A DNA stretch of 64,000 bases, taken from Flavobacterium sp. TR2. Its GTDB lineage: Bacteria; Bacteroidota; Bacteroidia; Flavobacteriales; Flavobacteriaceae. The stretch's first letter is position 1, and every line of letters starts with the position of its first letter. The notes under the pieces are model-generated. The model was not told the DNA's origin and ran no database searches. It saw only the letters and a list, made by a program, of their open reading frames with translations. The position numbers and the translations under genes are program-made. The DNA lies in assembly GCF_025252405.1 (NCBI RefSeq), contig NZ_CP104307.1, positions 2,046,001 through 2,110,000 of the forward strand, read 5' to 3'. Of this stretch, positions 17,153 through 27,200 are shown piece after piece.

Positions 17153-17179
17153 AAAAAAGAGACTTTAAAGTCTCTTTTT
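17153..17179. terminator. Terminator between convergent genes
   Basis: AAAGAGACTT and AAGTCTCTTT pair with a 2-base loop and T run. A related hairpin with the AGAGACT/AGTCTCT stem lies at 41382-41404, in the same position relative to the second XRE module. Confidence 0.75.
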
Positions 17180-17208
17180 GTGCGAATTAATATATCTTTT
17201 ATAAAAGC

Positions 17209-17631
17209 TTATTTGGCTTTTAAAAGTTTTTCCAAATATTCGACTTTGTCTTTTTCGGCTTGAACCAAACGTTCATATAGTTTGATCTGCTGTTCATGAG
17301 CTTCTATTAGTTTATCTAATGGATTAAACGAACAGTGATTAGAATACGGTGCATTAACAATACCACCAGTAATGTCGTTATCGTATATATTGTTAAAATA
17401 ATTAATCACGCCTTCATCAGAAAAATTTTTAATTGCTTCCACGCTTACTCCTAGGGCTTTTGCCACTTCTTTTAATTTTTCATCATCAATGTTTTCGCTA
17501 TTTTCCAAAATAGAAACAGCCTGCTGGTTTGTGCCCATAGCCTGTGCGAGTGCTTCCTGCTTCATGTCTTTCAGTTCACGGATACGGCTGATCTTGCGCC
17601 CCATGTGGTTTGGTTTTGTTAGTGTGCTCAT
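17209..17631 (-). CDS. XRE-family regulator of MNT-HEPN module 1
   Basis: A 140-residue protein with an HTH at residues 12-70 (ISRIRELKDMKQEALAQAMG, then NQQAVSILENSE) and a C-terminal coiled coil (QQIKLYERLVQAEKDKVEYL). It is divergent from the MNT-HEPN gene, with an inverted repeat between them, so it is the likely repressor of that operon. The copy at 41435-41827 has an almost identical HTH but a different middle region, which may tune dimer choice. Confidence 0.75.
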   Translation of the reverse strand: MSTLTKPNHMGRKISRIRELKDMKQEALAQAMGTNQQAVSILENSENIDDEKLKEVAKALGVSVEAIKNFSDEGVINYFNNIYDNDITGGIVNAPYSNHCSFNPLDKLIEAHEQQIKLYERLVQAEKDKVEYLEKLLKAK

Positions 17632-17693
17632 AGCTCAAAGGTAATAATTAAGAATAAAAAAGCCAGATTTATGTATGATACATATTTTCTCAT

Positions 17694-17727
17694 GTATGGT
17701 ACGGGACATTTTGATAGCGTACCATAC
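17694..17727. promoter_or_regulatory. Operator candidate of module 1
   Basis: GTATGGTACG and CGTACCATAC form perfect 10-bp arms 14 bases apart in the divergent promoter region. In module 2 the arms differ at one pair but still match each other. Confidence 0.6.
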
Positions 17728-17792
17728 AGGTAATCGCTTACTTGCCAGTGTGTTTAGCAAAAATACAATTTTTCAGACAAGTATTAACTAAA

Positions 17793-18662
17793 ATGAGTAA
17801 AATTATGAAAGCAATTCAAAACACCGCATCCGACTTGATTTATCGAGTTATTTCACAGAACATCGATCCAATAGGCATCTACTGTTTTGCAGAGAAGAAA
17901 AGCAGTTATACTTTTAATGAGCCTTTCCAGAAATCTGTTCAGAAAGTAAAGCATGTCCATCTTTATCTGCTGGTCATAGCAGAAGAGTTTGAGGATAATA
18001 TCGGCAATGACCTTACCGATAAAATAAAAAGCAGATCAAGAGGACAGATAACGGTAACTATTCTCATGCACAGCCTGAGAAATATCGTCAAATTATATGG
18101 AGACCAGCAGTATTTCTTCTGGAATATTTTTAAGAATGCGCAGAGGATTCATATAGATGCATACAGATCGCCTATAATCTGGGCTAATAATCCAGAAAAG
18201 AGATATGTGAAAAGCACTTCAGCATACGCAGGAGACAGAAGAAATGTTAGTGAATCAATCTGGGATCTTATCTATAATAACGACCAGTATTTTTCATATG
18301 AGGTAAGAATGTGTTCACTTCACCAGATAGTGGAACAGACCTGCCTTTCCCTTATAAGGGTATTTCTGGGATATACCCCGAATCACTTCTCACTGGGCTA
18401 CTTATTTGAGCTGTGCGAATATTTCACGAGCTTGACTTCTGAATACTTTCCCCGAAACAGCAGTGATGAAAAAAACATGTTCAAGATTTTGAAAAAGAAT
18501 CCAAACACGCTTCGTTTCAGCAGAAGCAATAGTTATGGTTACGATTACTATGGAATAATGGAAGGCAGATGCCGTGATTTTATGAAAGGAGCGGAAGCCA
18601 TGATCCAGAAGGAACTTGAGAGGCTTGAGGGAATCCATCAGCAGGAAGTTTTATCTGCATAA
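17793..18662 (+). CDS. MNT-HEPN-like protein, module 1
   Basis: The start MSKIMKAIQNT at 17793 is chosen because it matches the start of the second copy at 41989. The N-terminal half (IDPIGIYCFAEK, then HVHLYLLVIAEEF, RGQITVTILMHS and FFWNIFKNAQRIH) has the strand order of a minimal nucleotidyltransferase. The C-terminal half (FSYEVRMCSLHQIVEQTCLS, then FLGYTPNHFSLGYLFELCEY) follows the HEPN pattern of a helix with LHQ..E and a later H-L motif. Such pairs act as toxin-antitoxin or abortive defence systems. The canonical nucleotidyltransferase residues are not obvious. It is followed by two small paralogous genes. Confidence 0.6.
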   Translation: MSKIMKAIQNTASDLIYRVISQNIDPIGIYCFAEKKSSYTFNEPFQKSVQKVKHVHLYLLVIAEEFEDNIGNDLTDKIKSRSRGQITVTILMHSLRNIVKLYGDQQYFFWNIFKNAQRIHIDAYRSPIIWANNPEKRYVKSTSAYAGDRRNVSESIWDLIYNNDQYFSYEVRMCSLHQIVEQTCLSLIRVFLGYTPNHFSLGYLFELCEYFTSLTSEYFPRNSSDEKNMFKILKKNPNTLRFSRSNSYGYDYYGIMEGRCRDFMKGAEAMIQKELERLEGIHQQEVLSA

Positions 18663-18676
18663 AAAAAAATAAAGTT

Positions 18677-19015
18677 ATGGAAACCAATAAAATCAAAAAA
18701 CTGGAAGACATAAGGAGGTTAAGCGGAAAACTGCTTAATGCCCTGAAAAAAGCAGAGGACAAAAGAGGGATGTATAATGCGGAGATCAGGGTTTATGGCT
18801 ATTGCGAACTTGGTTCAGTTGTTAGAAACCTAATGAAGCTCTGCATTATCGCTTTAGATCAGGACAGCGTAGAAGTTCCGTCTACGATTCAAAACCAAAA
18901 CATTGATGTTGGGCTTATACTGGGAATTGCACTGCAATTATTTCCAGTTGATGAACTTGAATTTTTAAATGAGATTACGGATCTGTTTTCAGAGAATAAA
19001 GAAGAAACAGAATAG
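18677..19015 (+). CDS. Small partner protein A, module 1
   Basis: A 112-residue protein 14 bp after the MNT-HEPN gene. Its core reads RVYGYCELGSVVRNLMKLCI and then IDVGLILGIALQLFPVDELE. The same core occurs in the next gene, in both genes of module 2, and in the protein at 61992-62297, which defines a small helical family I do not recognise. Conservation next to XRE regulators suggests an antitoxin or adaptor role, which is inference. Confidence 0.6.
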   Translation: METNKIKKLEDIRRLSGKLLNALKKAEDKRGMYNAEIRVYGYCELGSVVRNLMKLCIIALDQDSVEVPSTIQNQNIDVGLILGIALQLFPVDELEFLNEITDLFSENKEETE

Positions 19016-19043
19016 CCAGCATAAAGTTTTAATATTTAGAATT

Positions 19044-19361
19044 ATGGAAACTGATAAAATAAAAACACTGGAAGAATTTAAAGATTTTGCATCTTATCAT
19101 TTTAAACTGCTTAAACCTGCCAAAGATAAAGACGGAGAATCAATACGCGAGATAAGATTTTACGGCTACTCGGATATGACGTGTCTGGGAGTGAATCTCA
19201 TTAGAATGTGCCTGAATATCATTTATTCGGATGAACTTGATAATAGGGAAATATACCTAGGCTCTGTTCTGGAGCTTGCCCTTCAGCTGATTCCAAGTGC
19301 AGAAATTGAGGTTCTGGATGAAATATACAGAATGCTCAATGAGAAGAGTGTCGATAAATAA
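19044..19361 (+). CDS. Small partner protein B, module 1
   Basis: A 105-residue paralog of the preceding protein, starting at METDKIKTLEEF (19044), the start shared with the copy at 43237. The core is RFYGYSDMTCLGVNLIRMCL and then VLELALQLIPSAEIEVLDEI. It follows partner A by 28 bp. Function unknown; it probably acts with the MNT-HEPN protein or partner A. Confidence 0.6.
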   Translation: METDKIKTLEEFKDFASYHFKLLKPAKDKDGESIREIRFYGYSDMTCLGVNLIRMCLNIIYSDELDNREIYLGSVLELALQLIPSAEIEVLDEIYRMLNEKSVDK

Positions 19362-19742
19362 ACATGGCGTTTCCCAATAATGCCATAACCGTCTTCATGG
19401 ATATATTATGTCCATGACATTGACATAAATGCATGTTATCTTTACCGAATAAAAAACTACGTTCTACGGCTTTCACAGGTATATTTTACCATTGAAAAAG
19501 AAAGCAATACCGATTATCTTTACATGATCCTGCCCAAATTTTGGGCAGGATGCGTATCGAATTCTGGTTTATCTTTGCGGTAGAAATCTATATATAGATT
19601 TCTATTCTCATAAACGGCTGTCCCTGTCACAGACGGCCTTTAAAATTAACGCACATACCGCACTTCCGCCTGAAAAATGATTTCAGGCAGGGCATCGCTG
19701 TGTTTATATTAACACAGAAATCAATTTAAAAAATTAAAGCAT
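19362..19742. promoter_or_regulatory. Control region before the second primase operon
   Basis: No gene in these 381 bp. ATCCTGCCCAAA and TTTGGGCAGGAT form a perfect inverted repeat about one central base (19527-19551), followed by a -7 promoter box TATCTTTG at 19570-19577. CATGGA/TCCATG arms near 19398-19417 recur in similar form after module 2 (about 43589-43610), so that part belongs to the HEPN module end. Confidence 0.5.
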
Positions 19743-20306
19743 ATGGAAAGTTTAGAATCACTGTTCCGTTCATTTGAAACAGGCATCAGAAGCTCAAAGG
19801 CCGTAAAGCCTAAAGCGTACCTGAAAAGCATCGGACTGGAATATTCAGACCTGAGAATAGGCTTTAATTCGGGACAGTTCCACCACCGCAAGACCCTTAA
19901 ATCCAAAGAAAGGTTTGAGGAGCTTGGAGTAATAACCAAGAGTGATGCAGGAGTGCGGGATGATTCTCTGACTGCCTATACCGTCTTCGGGCGCTATGGG
20001 CTTATATTCCCCCTGCTGGACAGAGAGAATGCGATTGTAAATTATTTTGCACTCCGTTTTGATCTGGAAAGCCCTAAGGAGGAATATCTAAACCAGAAGG
20101 GAATCTATCCTGCATATCCTCATCCATTGACTAAAAAGCTTTATCTGGCGCCTACTGTTATTGACTGCGCCAGCCTGATGCAGAGCAGAATACTGGATCA
20201 GAGAGAAGCGGTCATAGCGCTTCATGACGGGGAACTGCTCGATGAGCATATTGAAATTATCAAATCATTGAATGGACTGGAATCAATAGTAATCTTTAAG
20301 CGGTGA
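19743..20306 (+). CDS. Primase-like protein, copy 2
   Basis: A 187-residue paralog of the protein at 3785-4351, with the same DnaG-core landmarks (GRYGLIFPLLDRENAIVNYF, EEYLNQKGIYP, KKLYLAPTVIDCASLMQS). The Toprim glutamate is again missing and the protein again ends in a short hydrophobic strand (SIVIFKR) where DxD would follow. The stop-to-start spacing to the ATPase gene is also the same, 4 bp. Two independent copies sharing these features argue for function rather than decay. Confidence 0.55.
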   Translation: MESLESLFRSFETGIRSSKAVKPKAYLKSIGLEYSDLRIGFNSGQFHHRKTLKSKERFEELGVITKSDAGVRDDSLTAYTVFGRYGLIFPLLDRENAIVNYFALRFDLESPKEEYLNQKGIYPAYPHPLTKKLYLAPTVIDCASLMQSRILDQREAVIALHDGELLDEHIEIIKSLNGLESIVIFKR

Positions 20307-20310
20307 GAAA

Positions 20311-21981
20311 ATGGAGAAGATCAGATTACAAATGCAGGAGGCAAGACCAGACGTTCCGCTTTCGATAGCGGAACTTCCCGAGGGGCACAGTCTGAATGAC
20401 ATGTGGGTCAATTATGGAGCGGAAGGGATATCGAATCTTTTAAAAAGCGCAAAAACAGAAAAAGCAGGCGAAGGACTGCAGATTGTAAACGGCTACAAAA
20501 TCAGCTACAAAGGCCTCTCGGGGATTTTCTTTGTTCTGGGAAACCTGCCGATGGACTTGGGGAATCTCAGGATTTCGCTTCAGATTGTGGAATACAATAC
20601 AAACAAAAAACACAGGCTTAAAATCGACCTGTTCGATTTTGCAGGCGTTCAGACCCAGTGCACGGACTTATCCGAAAAGCAGGGATTTGATTATGAGAGC
20701 CTTGAAAAAGATCTGGTAACGCTTACCGATCTTCTGGAACAGCACAGGGAATCGCTTTTTGAGGCTGAAATAAACCCGATTGCGGAACGTTTTGCCGAAA
20801 AGGAGCTTACGCCTCAGGCGCAAGAAAATGCGGTCGCATTTCTCGGAAAACCCAGACTGCTTGAAAATATAGACAGGCTTTTGGAGCAGAACGGCATTGT
20901 GGGCGAAGAAGAAAACAGAATTGTGCTTTTCATTCTGGCATCGAGCTACAAAATGCCCTATCTGATGCACGGGCTTGTTCAGGGATCAAGCGGTGAGGGA
21001 AAAAGCCATCTGATAAACGGGATTGCAGGATGCATGCCTCAGGAGGATGTGATGAATATGACACGAATTACAAGCAAATCGCTCTATCACTACAGGGATA
21101 AGGAGCTGATCAACAAGCTGATTATCATTCAGGATTTTGACGGGCTTGATGAAGAGGCGCAGTATGCCTTCAGGGAAATGCAGTCTGCCAAATTCCTGAC
21201 AAGCTCCACTGTGGTAAAAGACATATTCGGAAACAACAGGGGAAAGATCAAACAGGTTCAGGCGCATTTTGCCAGCCTTACCACAACCACTAAAGCCGAG
21301 GTATATTATGACAATATGAGCCGTTCGGTGATTTTGGGAGTTGATGAAAGCCAACAGCAGACGCTGAGAATCATTAAAAAACAGAACCTGAAAACAGCAG
21401 GACAGGCAGACAGCGAAAAGGAAGAGCAGGCAAAACAGCTTCTAAGAAATGTAATGCGGGTGCTTAAATCCTATGAGGTTGTAAATCCCTTTGCCGATAA
21501 GCTCAGTCTTCCGCTGGAAGCCAGAATGCTCAGAAGACTGAACTCGCAGTTCCAAAACTTTGTCTGCCAGATTACAATTCTCCACCAGCACCAGAGAAAA
21601 ACCGATTCTAAGGGCAGGCTTATAACCGATAAAGCAGATATTAAATCAGCCGTTGATGTTTTCTTCAGTTCGATTATAATCAAAGTGGACGAGCTTGATA
21701 AAAGCACCCGACAGTTCTTTGAGAACCTGAAAGATTTTATAAAAAAGCAGAAAGAAGGAACGTCAAAAAAGTTCACGGCAAGAGAGATAAGACAGGGACT
21801 CAATATCAGCAAAACATCCGCTTTCAGATATATGCAGTTACTACAGGAACTTGAATATATCCAGCCTGTTGAAGGCTCTTTTAACAGGGGCTTTAAATTC
21901 ATGATCTCCTACTGGGATGATATGGAAAAACTCAAAAGCAGGATCAGAAAAGAACTGCACAGACAGCTTGAAGAATTTTAG
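20311..21981 (+). CDS. P-loop ATPase, helicase-like, copy 2
   Basis: A 556-residue paralog of the ATPase at 4356-6038, similar over its whole length. Walker A reads GSSGEGKSH, Walker B IIIQDFDGLDE, and the C-terminal HTH REIRQGLNISKTSAFRYMQL. The N-terminal LPEGHSLNDMWVNYG again looks like the end of a Toprim domain. It is the presumed motor for replication or movement of the element. Confidence 0.65.
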   Translation: MEKIRLQMQEARPDVPLSIAELPEGHSLNDMWVNYGAEGISNLLKSAKTEKAGEGLQIVNGYKISYKGLSGIFFVLGNLPMDLGNLRISLQIVEYNTNKKHRLKIDLFDFAGVQTQCTDLSEKQGFDYESLEKDLVTLTDLLEQHRESLFEAEINPIAERFAEKELTPQAQENAVAFLGKPRLLENIDRLLEQNGIVGEEENRIVLFILASSYKMPYLMHGLVQGSSGEGKSHLINGIAGCMPQEDVMNMTRITSKSLYHYRDKELINKLIIIQDFDGLDEEAQYAFREMQSAKFLTSSTVVKDIFGNNRGKIKQVQAHFASLTTTTKAEVYYDNMSRSVILGVDESQQQTLRIIKKQNLKTAGQADSEKEEQAKQLLRNVMRVLKSYEVVNPFADKLSLPLEARMLRRLNSQFQNFVCQITILHQHQRKTDSKGRLITDKADIKSAVDVFFSSIIIKVDELDKSTRQFFENLKDFIKKQKEGTSKKFTAREIRQGLNISKTSAFRYMQLLQELEYIQPVEGSFNRGFKFMISYWDDMEKLKSRIRKELHRQLEEF

Positions 21982-22011
21982 AGAAATCAAGGAAACTAAA
22001 AACTCAAAAGT

Positions 22012-22090
22012 GGAACACCACGGAACGCCAGCGGAACACTGGAAGCCTTGAAAATACTGGCAATACGATACTGGTGTTCCGCGTTCCGCG
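22012..22090. promoter_or_regulatory. GGAAC iteron-like array, copy 2
   Basis: GGAACACC, GGAACGCC and GGAACACT follow one another at 10-11 bp steps, and GGTGTTCC and GTTCC follow in the opposite direction. The array sits between the ATPase and recombinase genes. It could bind the ATPase or the recombinases as an origin or attachment site. Confidence 0.5.
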
Positions 22091-22091
22091 G

Positions 22092-22115
22092 AGTGTGCAA
22101 GCGCACACTTTTTTA
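22092..22115 (+). terminator. Terminator after the ATPase gene, copy 2
   Basis: AGTGTGC and GCACACT pair around a short loop and are followed by six T residues, separating the ATPase transcript from the recombinase genes. Confidence 0.7.
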
Positions 22116-22162
22116 AAGCAGAAAATGAACAGCAAAATCTACATTAAAAAATATAAGATCAA

Positions 22163-23080
22163 ATGAAAAAAACGATACAGAGCAGAGAATTTCTAAGACT
22201 TGCAGTAGCATTCGGAGAATTTGTAAAAGTCAGGAACTACAAGCAGGGAAGATCAAATCTTTATAAAAACATCATAACGGAATTTCTGATCTGGCTGGAA
22301 CAGGCAGGAATCAGCAGAATCGAGAATGTAACCTCAAAAGAATCGGTGAAGTATTTGGATTATCTGAGTTCAAGACCAAAGAAAAGAGGAAACGGCATTC
22401 TGGCTGAAAAAACAATAAAACTGCATCTTTTTGTGCAGGGGCTTTTTCAGGTTTATCTGCTTGAAAATAAAGAAATCCAGAATACCTATTATATCCCATC
22501 GATCACAGGCGGAACGCAGAAACCGAGAAACATTCTAACGATTGAAGAAATAAAACTGGTGTACCATCATGCGGAAAATGAAATGGAAAAAGCCCTGCTT
22601 TCCATTGCCTACGGATGCGGACTGAGAAGATCTGAAATAGCTAATCTTGATTTAAAAGATGTGAACCTTAATAAAGGAATGCTGGTTGTAAGGAAGGGAA
22701 AAGGAAACAAAAGGCGTGAAGTTCCAATGAGCGATACTGTTCTGAACTATCTGACAAAGTATGTCAGGGATGAAAGGCCTGAAAGGCTGACTGGGAGAAA
22801 CCAGAATGAGGAAGCCTTTTTCATCAACAGCAGAGGCAGAAGATCGACAGGCGAAAACCTTAATGAGATTTTAAACAAGATGATTGAGCAGACGGGAAAA
22901 TTCGAGCTTGTCCAGAAAGAAATAACGCTTCACTGCCTGCGCCACAGCATTGCCTATCATCTGGCAGAGAATAATGCGGGAATTGACTTTATACGGAGTT
23001 TTCTGGGACATACGCAGATCAATACCACCTACATCTATGCGATTCAGAACAAGAAAAGAAAACCAGTAGTAAACTTCTAA
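22163..23080 (+). CDS. Tyrosine recombinase, full catalytic set, copy 2
   Basis: A 305-residue paralog of the recombinase at 6149-7066. Catalytic residues are all present: Arg in YGCGLRRSEI, Lys in RKGKGNKRREV, HxxR in LHCLRHSIA, His in LGHTQINTT and the C-terminal Tyr in YIYA. It lies 11 bp before the degenerate partner gene. It should be the active member of the pair. Confidence 0.85.
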   Translation: MKKTIQSREFLRLAVAFGEFVKVRNYKQGRSNLYKNIITEFLIWLEQAGISRIENVTSKESVKYLDYLSSRPKKRGNGILAEKTIKLHLFVQGLFQVYLLENKEIQNTYYIPSITGGTQKPRNILTIEEIKLVYHHAENEMEKALLSIAYGCGLRRSEIANLDLKDVNLNKGMLVVRKGKGNKRREVPMSDTVLNYLTKYVRDERPERLTGRNQNEEAFFINSRGRRSTGENLNEILNKMIEQTGKFELVQKEITLHCLRHSIAYHLAENNAGIDFIRSFLGHTQINTTYIYAIQNKKRKPVVNF

Positions 23081-23091
23081 AAACGTAACCA

Positions 23092-23967
23092 ATGGAAAAC
23101 AAGAAACCTGATTTGAAAAATTACCTCAGAGGAATAGTAACAGAAAAAACAGCGGAGAGCTACCTCTATACAATCAATCACTTTTTAAAGACCAATCCAA
23201 AGGCTAAGAGATACCAGTACAATGATATAGTCAAACACATGGATAAAGTCAGCCAGAAGCAGTCCAACGTGCAGTACCGAATCAGAATACTCTCAGCAAT
23301 AAAAAAATATTATGACTATCTGGTGCTGTACGGCTATAGAAATGACCATCCCTGCAGAAAGCTTAATATCAAGATAAAAGGTAACCAGACTATTCAGGTG
23401 CAGGATCTATTCAACAGTGCGGAACTACAGCTTTTAATGGAACGGGAGAACCGCTACAAACATCTTGACATGAGAAACAGTGTTCTGATTTCCCTTTTAA
23501 TCTATCAGGGACTTGCCAGCGATGAGATTGCCATACTGGCTTTAAAAGATATTGATCTTGATAACGGCACAGTTTACATTAAAAGCTCTGCCAATCTCAA
23601 TAAAAGAACGCTGGAGCTTGTGCCAAAACAGATGATACTGTTTCATAATTACATAAATGAAACCCGACCTGCTCTGCTTCGCGGGAGCAGTGATAAATTC
23701 ATATTGACAAAGCTTGGACAGCCTATTGTTGTAAATAGCATTCATGCCATGATAGAGCCTTTAAGAGCATTATTTCCTGACAGGAAATTAAATCCCCAGA
23801 CTATCAGAATGAGCGTGATCTGCAACTGGCTTAATGAGAAAAACATTCCATTAGAAAGAGTTCAGGAACTTGCAGGACATAAGTGGCCGGGAACGACTGA
23901 GAAGTATATTAAAGTAAACAGTACCCAGCAACGGGAAATGATTAATCGATATTTTCCTAATATTTAA
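23092..23967 (+). CDS. Degenerate tyrosine recombinase partner, copy 2
   Basis: A 291-residue paralog of the protein at 7073-7945. The first catalytic Arg is replaced by Ala (IYQGLASDEI) and the HxxR box reads QTIR. The ending AGHKWPGTTEKYI keeps the last His and Tyr. The same positions are lost in both copies but to different residues, so the loss is old and tolerated. The gene ends directly before a terminator. Confidence 0.75.
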   Translation: MENKKPDLKNYLRGIVTEKTAESYLYTINHFLKTNPKAKRYQYNDIVKHMDKVSQKQSNVQYRIRILSAIKKYYDYLVLYGYRNDHPCRKLNIKIKGNQTIQVQDLFNSAELQLLMERENRYKHLDMRNSVLISLLIYQGLASDEIAILALKDIDLDNGTVYIKSSANLNKRTLELVPKQMILFHNYINETRPALLRGSSDKFILTKLGQPIVVNSIHAMIEPLRALFPDRKLNPQTIRMSVICNWLNEKNIPLERVQELAGHKWPGTTEKYIKVNSTQQREMINRYFPNI

Positions 23968-23994
23968 AGCTCCTAATAATAGGAGCTTTTTTTA
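23966..23994 (+). terminator. Terminator after the second recombinase module
   Basis: AAAGCTCCTA and TAGGAGCTTT form a strong stem with a short loop and a run of T residues. Confidence 0.8.
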
Positions 23995-24017
23995 TTTTTA
24001 ATTACATGATTAAAAAT

Positions 24018-24106
24018 AAAAAAAGTCCCACCGAAGCAGGACTAAAGATTTTCATCTACGGCATATAGCCTTATTGTGATAAGATTAAAGATTAGAATTT
24101 TTAATC
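24018..24106 (-). ncRNA. tracrRNA of the type II-C system
   Basis: Read on the minus strand, TTCTAATCTTTAATC (24083-24097) is perfectly complementary to bases 11-25 of the CRISPR repeat, and after a short bulge CACAA (24074-24078) pairs with the repeat's TTGTG. This is the lower-stem, bulge and upper-stem layout of a crRNA:tracrRNA duplex. AATAAGGCTATATGCCGTAG follows as a nexus-like hairpin, and AGTCC-TGCTTCGG-GGGACT with seven T residues ends the RNA near 24018. A minus-strand box TATATTTG (24112-24119) is well placed for a start near 24106. The gene is upstream of and divergent from cas9. Confidence 0.85.
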
Positions 24107-24211
24107 AGTTACAAATATATATAAAAAGAAATTATATATAAAAAGGAAAACCGTAAAGCGGTAAATTGTTTTTTATTTATCTTTCGAAGTTGTTTAAAAA
24201 ACGATTTTATC

Positions 24212-27200
24212 ATGGCAAAAATATTAGGTTTAGATTTAGGAACAAATAGTATTGGATGGGCAATTGTGGACAAAGATGGGGATGATTTTTCTCTAGTTGA
24301 TAAAGGAGTCAGAATTTTTTCTGAAGGGGTAAAATCTGAAAAAGGAATTGAAAGTTCACGTGCCAGTGAACGTACCAATTATAGAAGCGCTAGGAAAATA
24401 AAATACCGAAGAAAACTGCGAAAGTATCAAACATTAAAAGTTCTTTCAATAAATGGAATGTGTCCGTTATCTATTGATGAAGTGGAAGAATGGAAAAAAT
24501 CAGGATTTAAAAAATATCCGCTTAACCCTGAATTCTTAAAATGGCTTCGAACAGATGAAGATAAAAATATCAATCCTTATGCTTTAAGAGATAAAGCCAG
24601 CAGAGGAAAGGTTACTGCCTTCGAATTTGGAAGAGCATTATATCATATTGCGCAGAGACGTGGATTCCTCAGCAATAGACTAGATCAATCAGCTGAGGGA
24701 ATATTAGAAGAACATTGTCCAATTATTCAAACAATAATTGAAGATTTAGGTTCTACGGATGAAGTAATTATTGAATTAAAAGACTATTTTTTTAATACCG
24801 GAATTATTGATGAAAATATCAAAGGCGGATTTAAAAAAGATCTAGACGATGGAGAGTCTAAACTCAAAACATTGTATAACGCGCTGAAAGCTATTGCTAT
24901 AAAAAATGGGAATGATATTGTTAAAGCAAAAGAAGAGATAATTGCCAGATTAAACAGAAAAGAAGATTTAGGAGCGGTAAAAAGGGAAATTGGAGAAATT
25001 TCCCAGGCAATTAAAAATGGTAATTTTTCAACATTAGGACAATATTTATTTAGTTTATATAATAGAGATAAAATAAGAAATAAATATACTGCAAGAGAAG
25101 AACATTATTTAAAAGAGTTTGAAATAGTTTGTAAGATTCAAGGAATTCAAGGTGTCAATGAAAATGAGGCGTTGCCAGAAAAAAGATATTTTGCATTGGC
25201 TAAAGATTTATACAAAGCTATTTTCTTTCAGCGTCCTTTAAAATCACAAAAGGGATTGATTGGAAAATGTTCTTTTGAAAAAAGCAAATCTCGTTGTTCT
25301 ATTTCCCATCCCGATTTTGAACAGTACAGAATGTGGACTTATTTGAATACAATTAAATTTGGAACTCAATCAGAAAAGACGCTAAGATTTCTATCTCAAG
25401 ATGAAAAGTTAAGTCTGATACCTAAATTTTTAAGAAAGAAAGATAATTTCAATTTTGAAGATTTAGCAAAAGAGTTGATTCCCAAAGGAGCTACTTTTGG
25501 ATTTTATAAATCATCTAGAAAGGATGAATTTCATTACTGGTTTAATTATAAATCAACAGATACAGTTACAGGCTGTCCCCTTTCTGCATCTTTAAAAAAC
25601 ACAATTGGAGAAGATTGGGAAACAAAAACATTTACTTATAAAACATTAAATTCAAAGCAAAAAGAAGTTTCTAGAACTGTTGATTATAAAGATTTATGGC
25701 ACCTACTATCAGTATCAACTTCAGATATTTATTTATATGGATATGCAAAGAATAAACTTGGTTTAAGTGATAAAAATGCAAAGGCTTTTAGCAGAATTCG
25801 TCTGAAAAAAGACTATGCAAGTTTGAGTTTAAATGCCATTAATAAGATTCTGCCATATGTCAAAGAAGGTCTGTTATATTCCCATGCAGTATTTATGGCA
25901 AATGTTGAAAATATTATTGATGAGGAAATTTGGAGTGATGAAATACAAAGAAAATATATTCAAGATAAGATAGCCTTAATTATACAAAATCATACGTATG
26001 AAAATAGTCTATTAGAAGTAGTGAACTCTTTGATAAAAGACTGCAAAACGGATAATTGCTATTATTCGAAGGAAGCAGAAGATACTTATAAAAATGATTT
26101 GAATAAAAAACTGCTCCCATTTTTCAATTATAATTTCGTTGAAGATAAACAAGCTGTGTTGGATAAATTATTTCCAATATTTATTGAGCAGCTAAAAACC
26201 CATGAATTTGTAAAAATTAAACGCTTGGACGAAAAGGTTTTAGAATTCTTAAATGGTGAAAATGAAGATGGGCAAGTATTGTGCAGTAATGAAAGGCGTT
26301 TGAAAAAACTTTATCATCCATCAGATATTGAGATTTTCAAAAAGAAAATCATCAAAGATGAATTTGGAAATGAAAAATTAGTGCTAGGCAGTCCTTTGAC
26401 TGCTTCTATAAAAAATCCGATGGCGATGCGAGCCTTACATCAATTACGAAAAGTGTTGAATACTTTAATTTTTGAAGGGGATATTGATGAAAAAACAAAA
26501 ATTCATATAGAAATGGCTCGTGAACTCAACGATGCTAATAAAAGAAAAGGTATTCAGGACTATCAAAATGAATTAGAGAAGAACCGAAAAGAAGCAGCTT
26601 CAGAAATAAGGAAGCTTTATTTAGAAGAATGCGGAAAAGAGATTGAGCCGACCGAAGATGATTTACTGCGTTATCAGCTGTGGCTTGAGCAAAATAGAGC
26701 GGAAATATATGAACAGGGTAAAAATATAAGTATTTGTGATATAATCGGAAGCAATCCAAAGTATGATATCGAACATACTATTCCAAGAAGTATTTCTCAA
26801 GATAATTCTCAAATGAACAAAACACTTTGCAGTCAAAGATTCAACAGAGATATTAAAGGAAATAAAATGCCTATTGAATTATATAACCATCTTGAAATCA
26901 TTCCGAGGATAGCTCATTGGAGAGAAGAAGCCGACAATTTAAGCAGAGAGATTGAAATAATTACACGCTCTATAAAAGCTGCAGCAACAAAGGACGTAAA
27001 GGATAGAAAAATAAGACGAAGACACTATTTAACACTAAAGAGAGATTATATAAAGGGAAAATATGAGCGATTTATTTGGGAAGAACCTAAAGTAGGCTTT
27101 AAGAACAGTCAGATTCCAGACACAGGAATTATAACTAAATACGCTCAAGCTTATCTAAAATCGTATTTTAATAGAGTGGAAAGTGTAAAAGGCGGAATGG

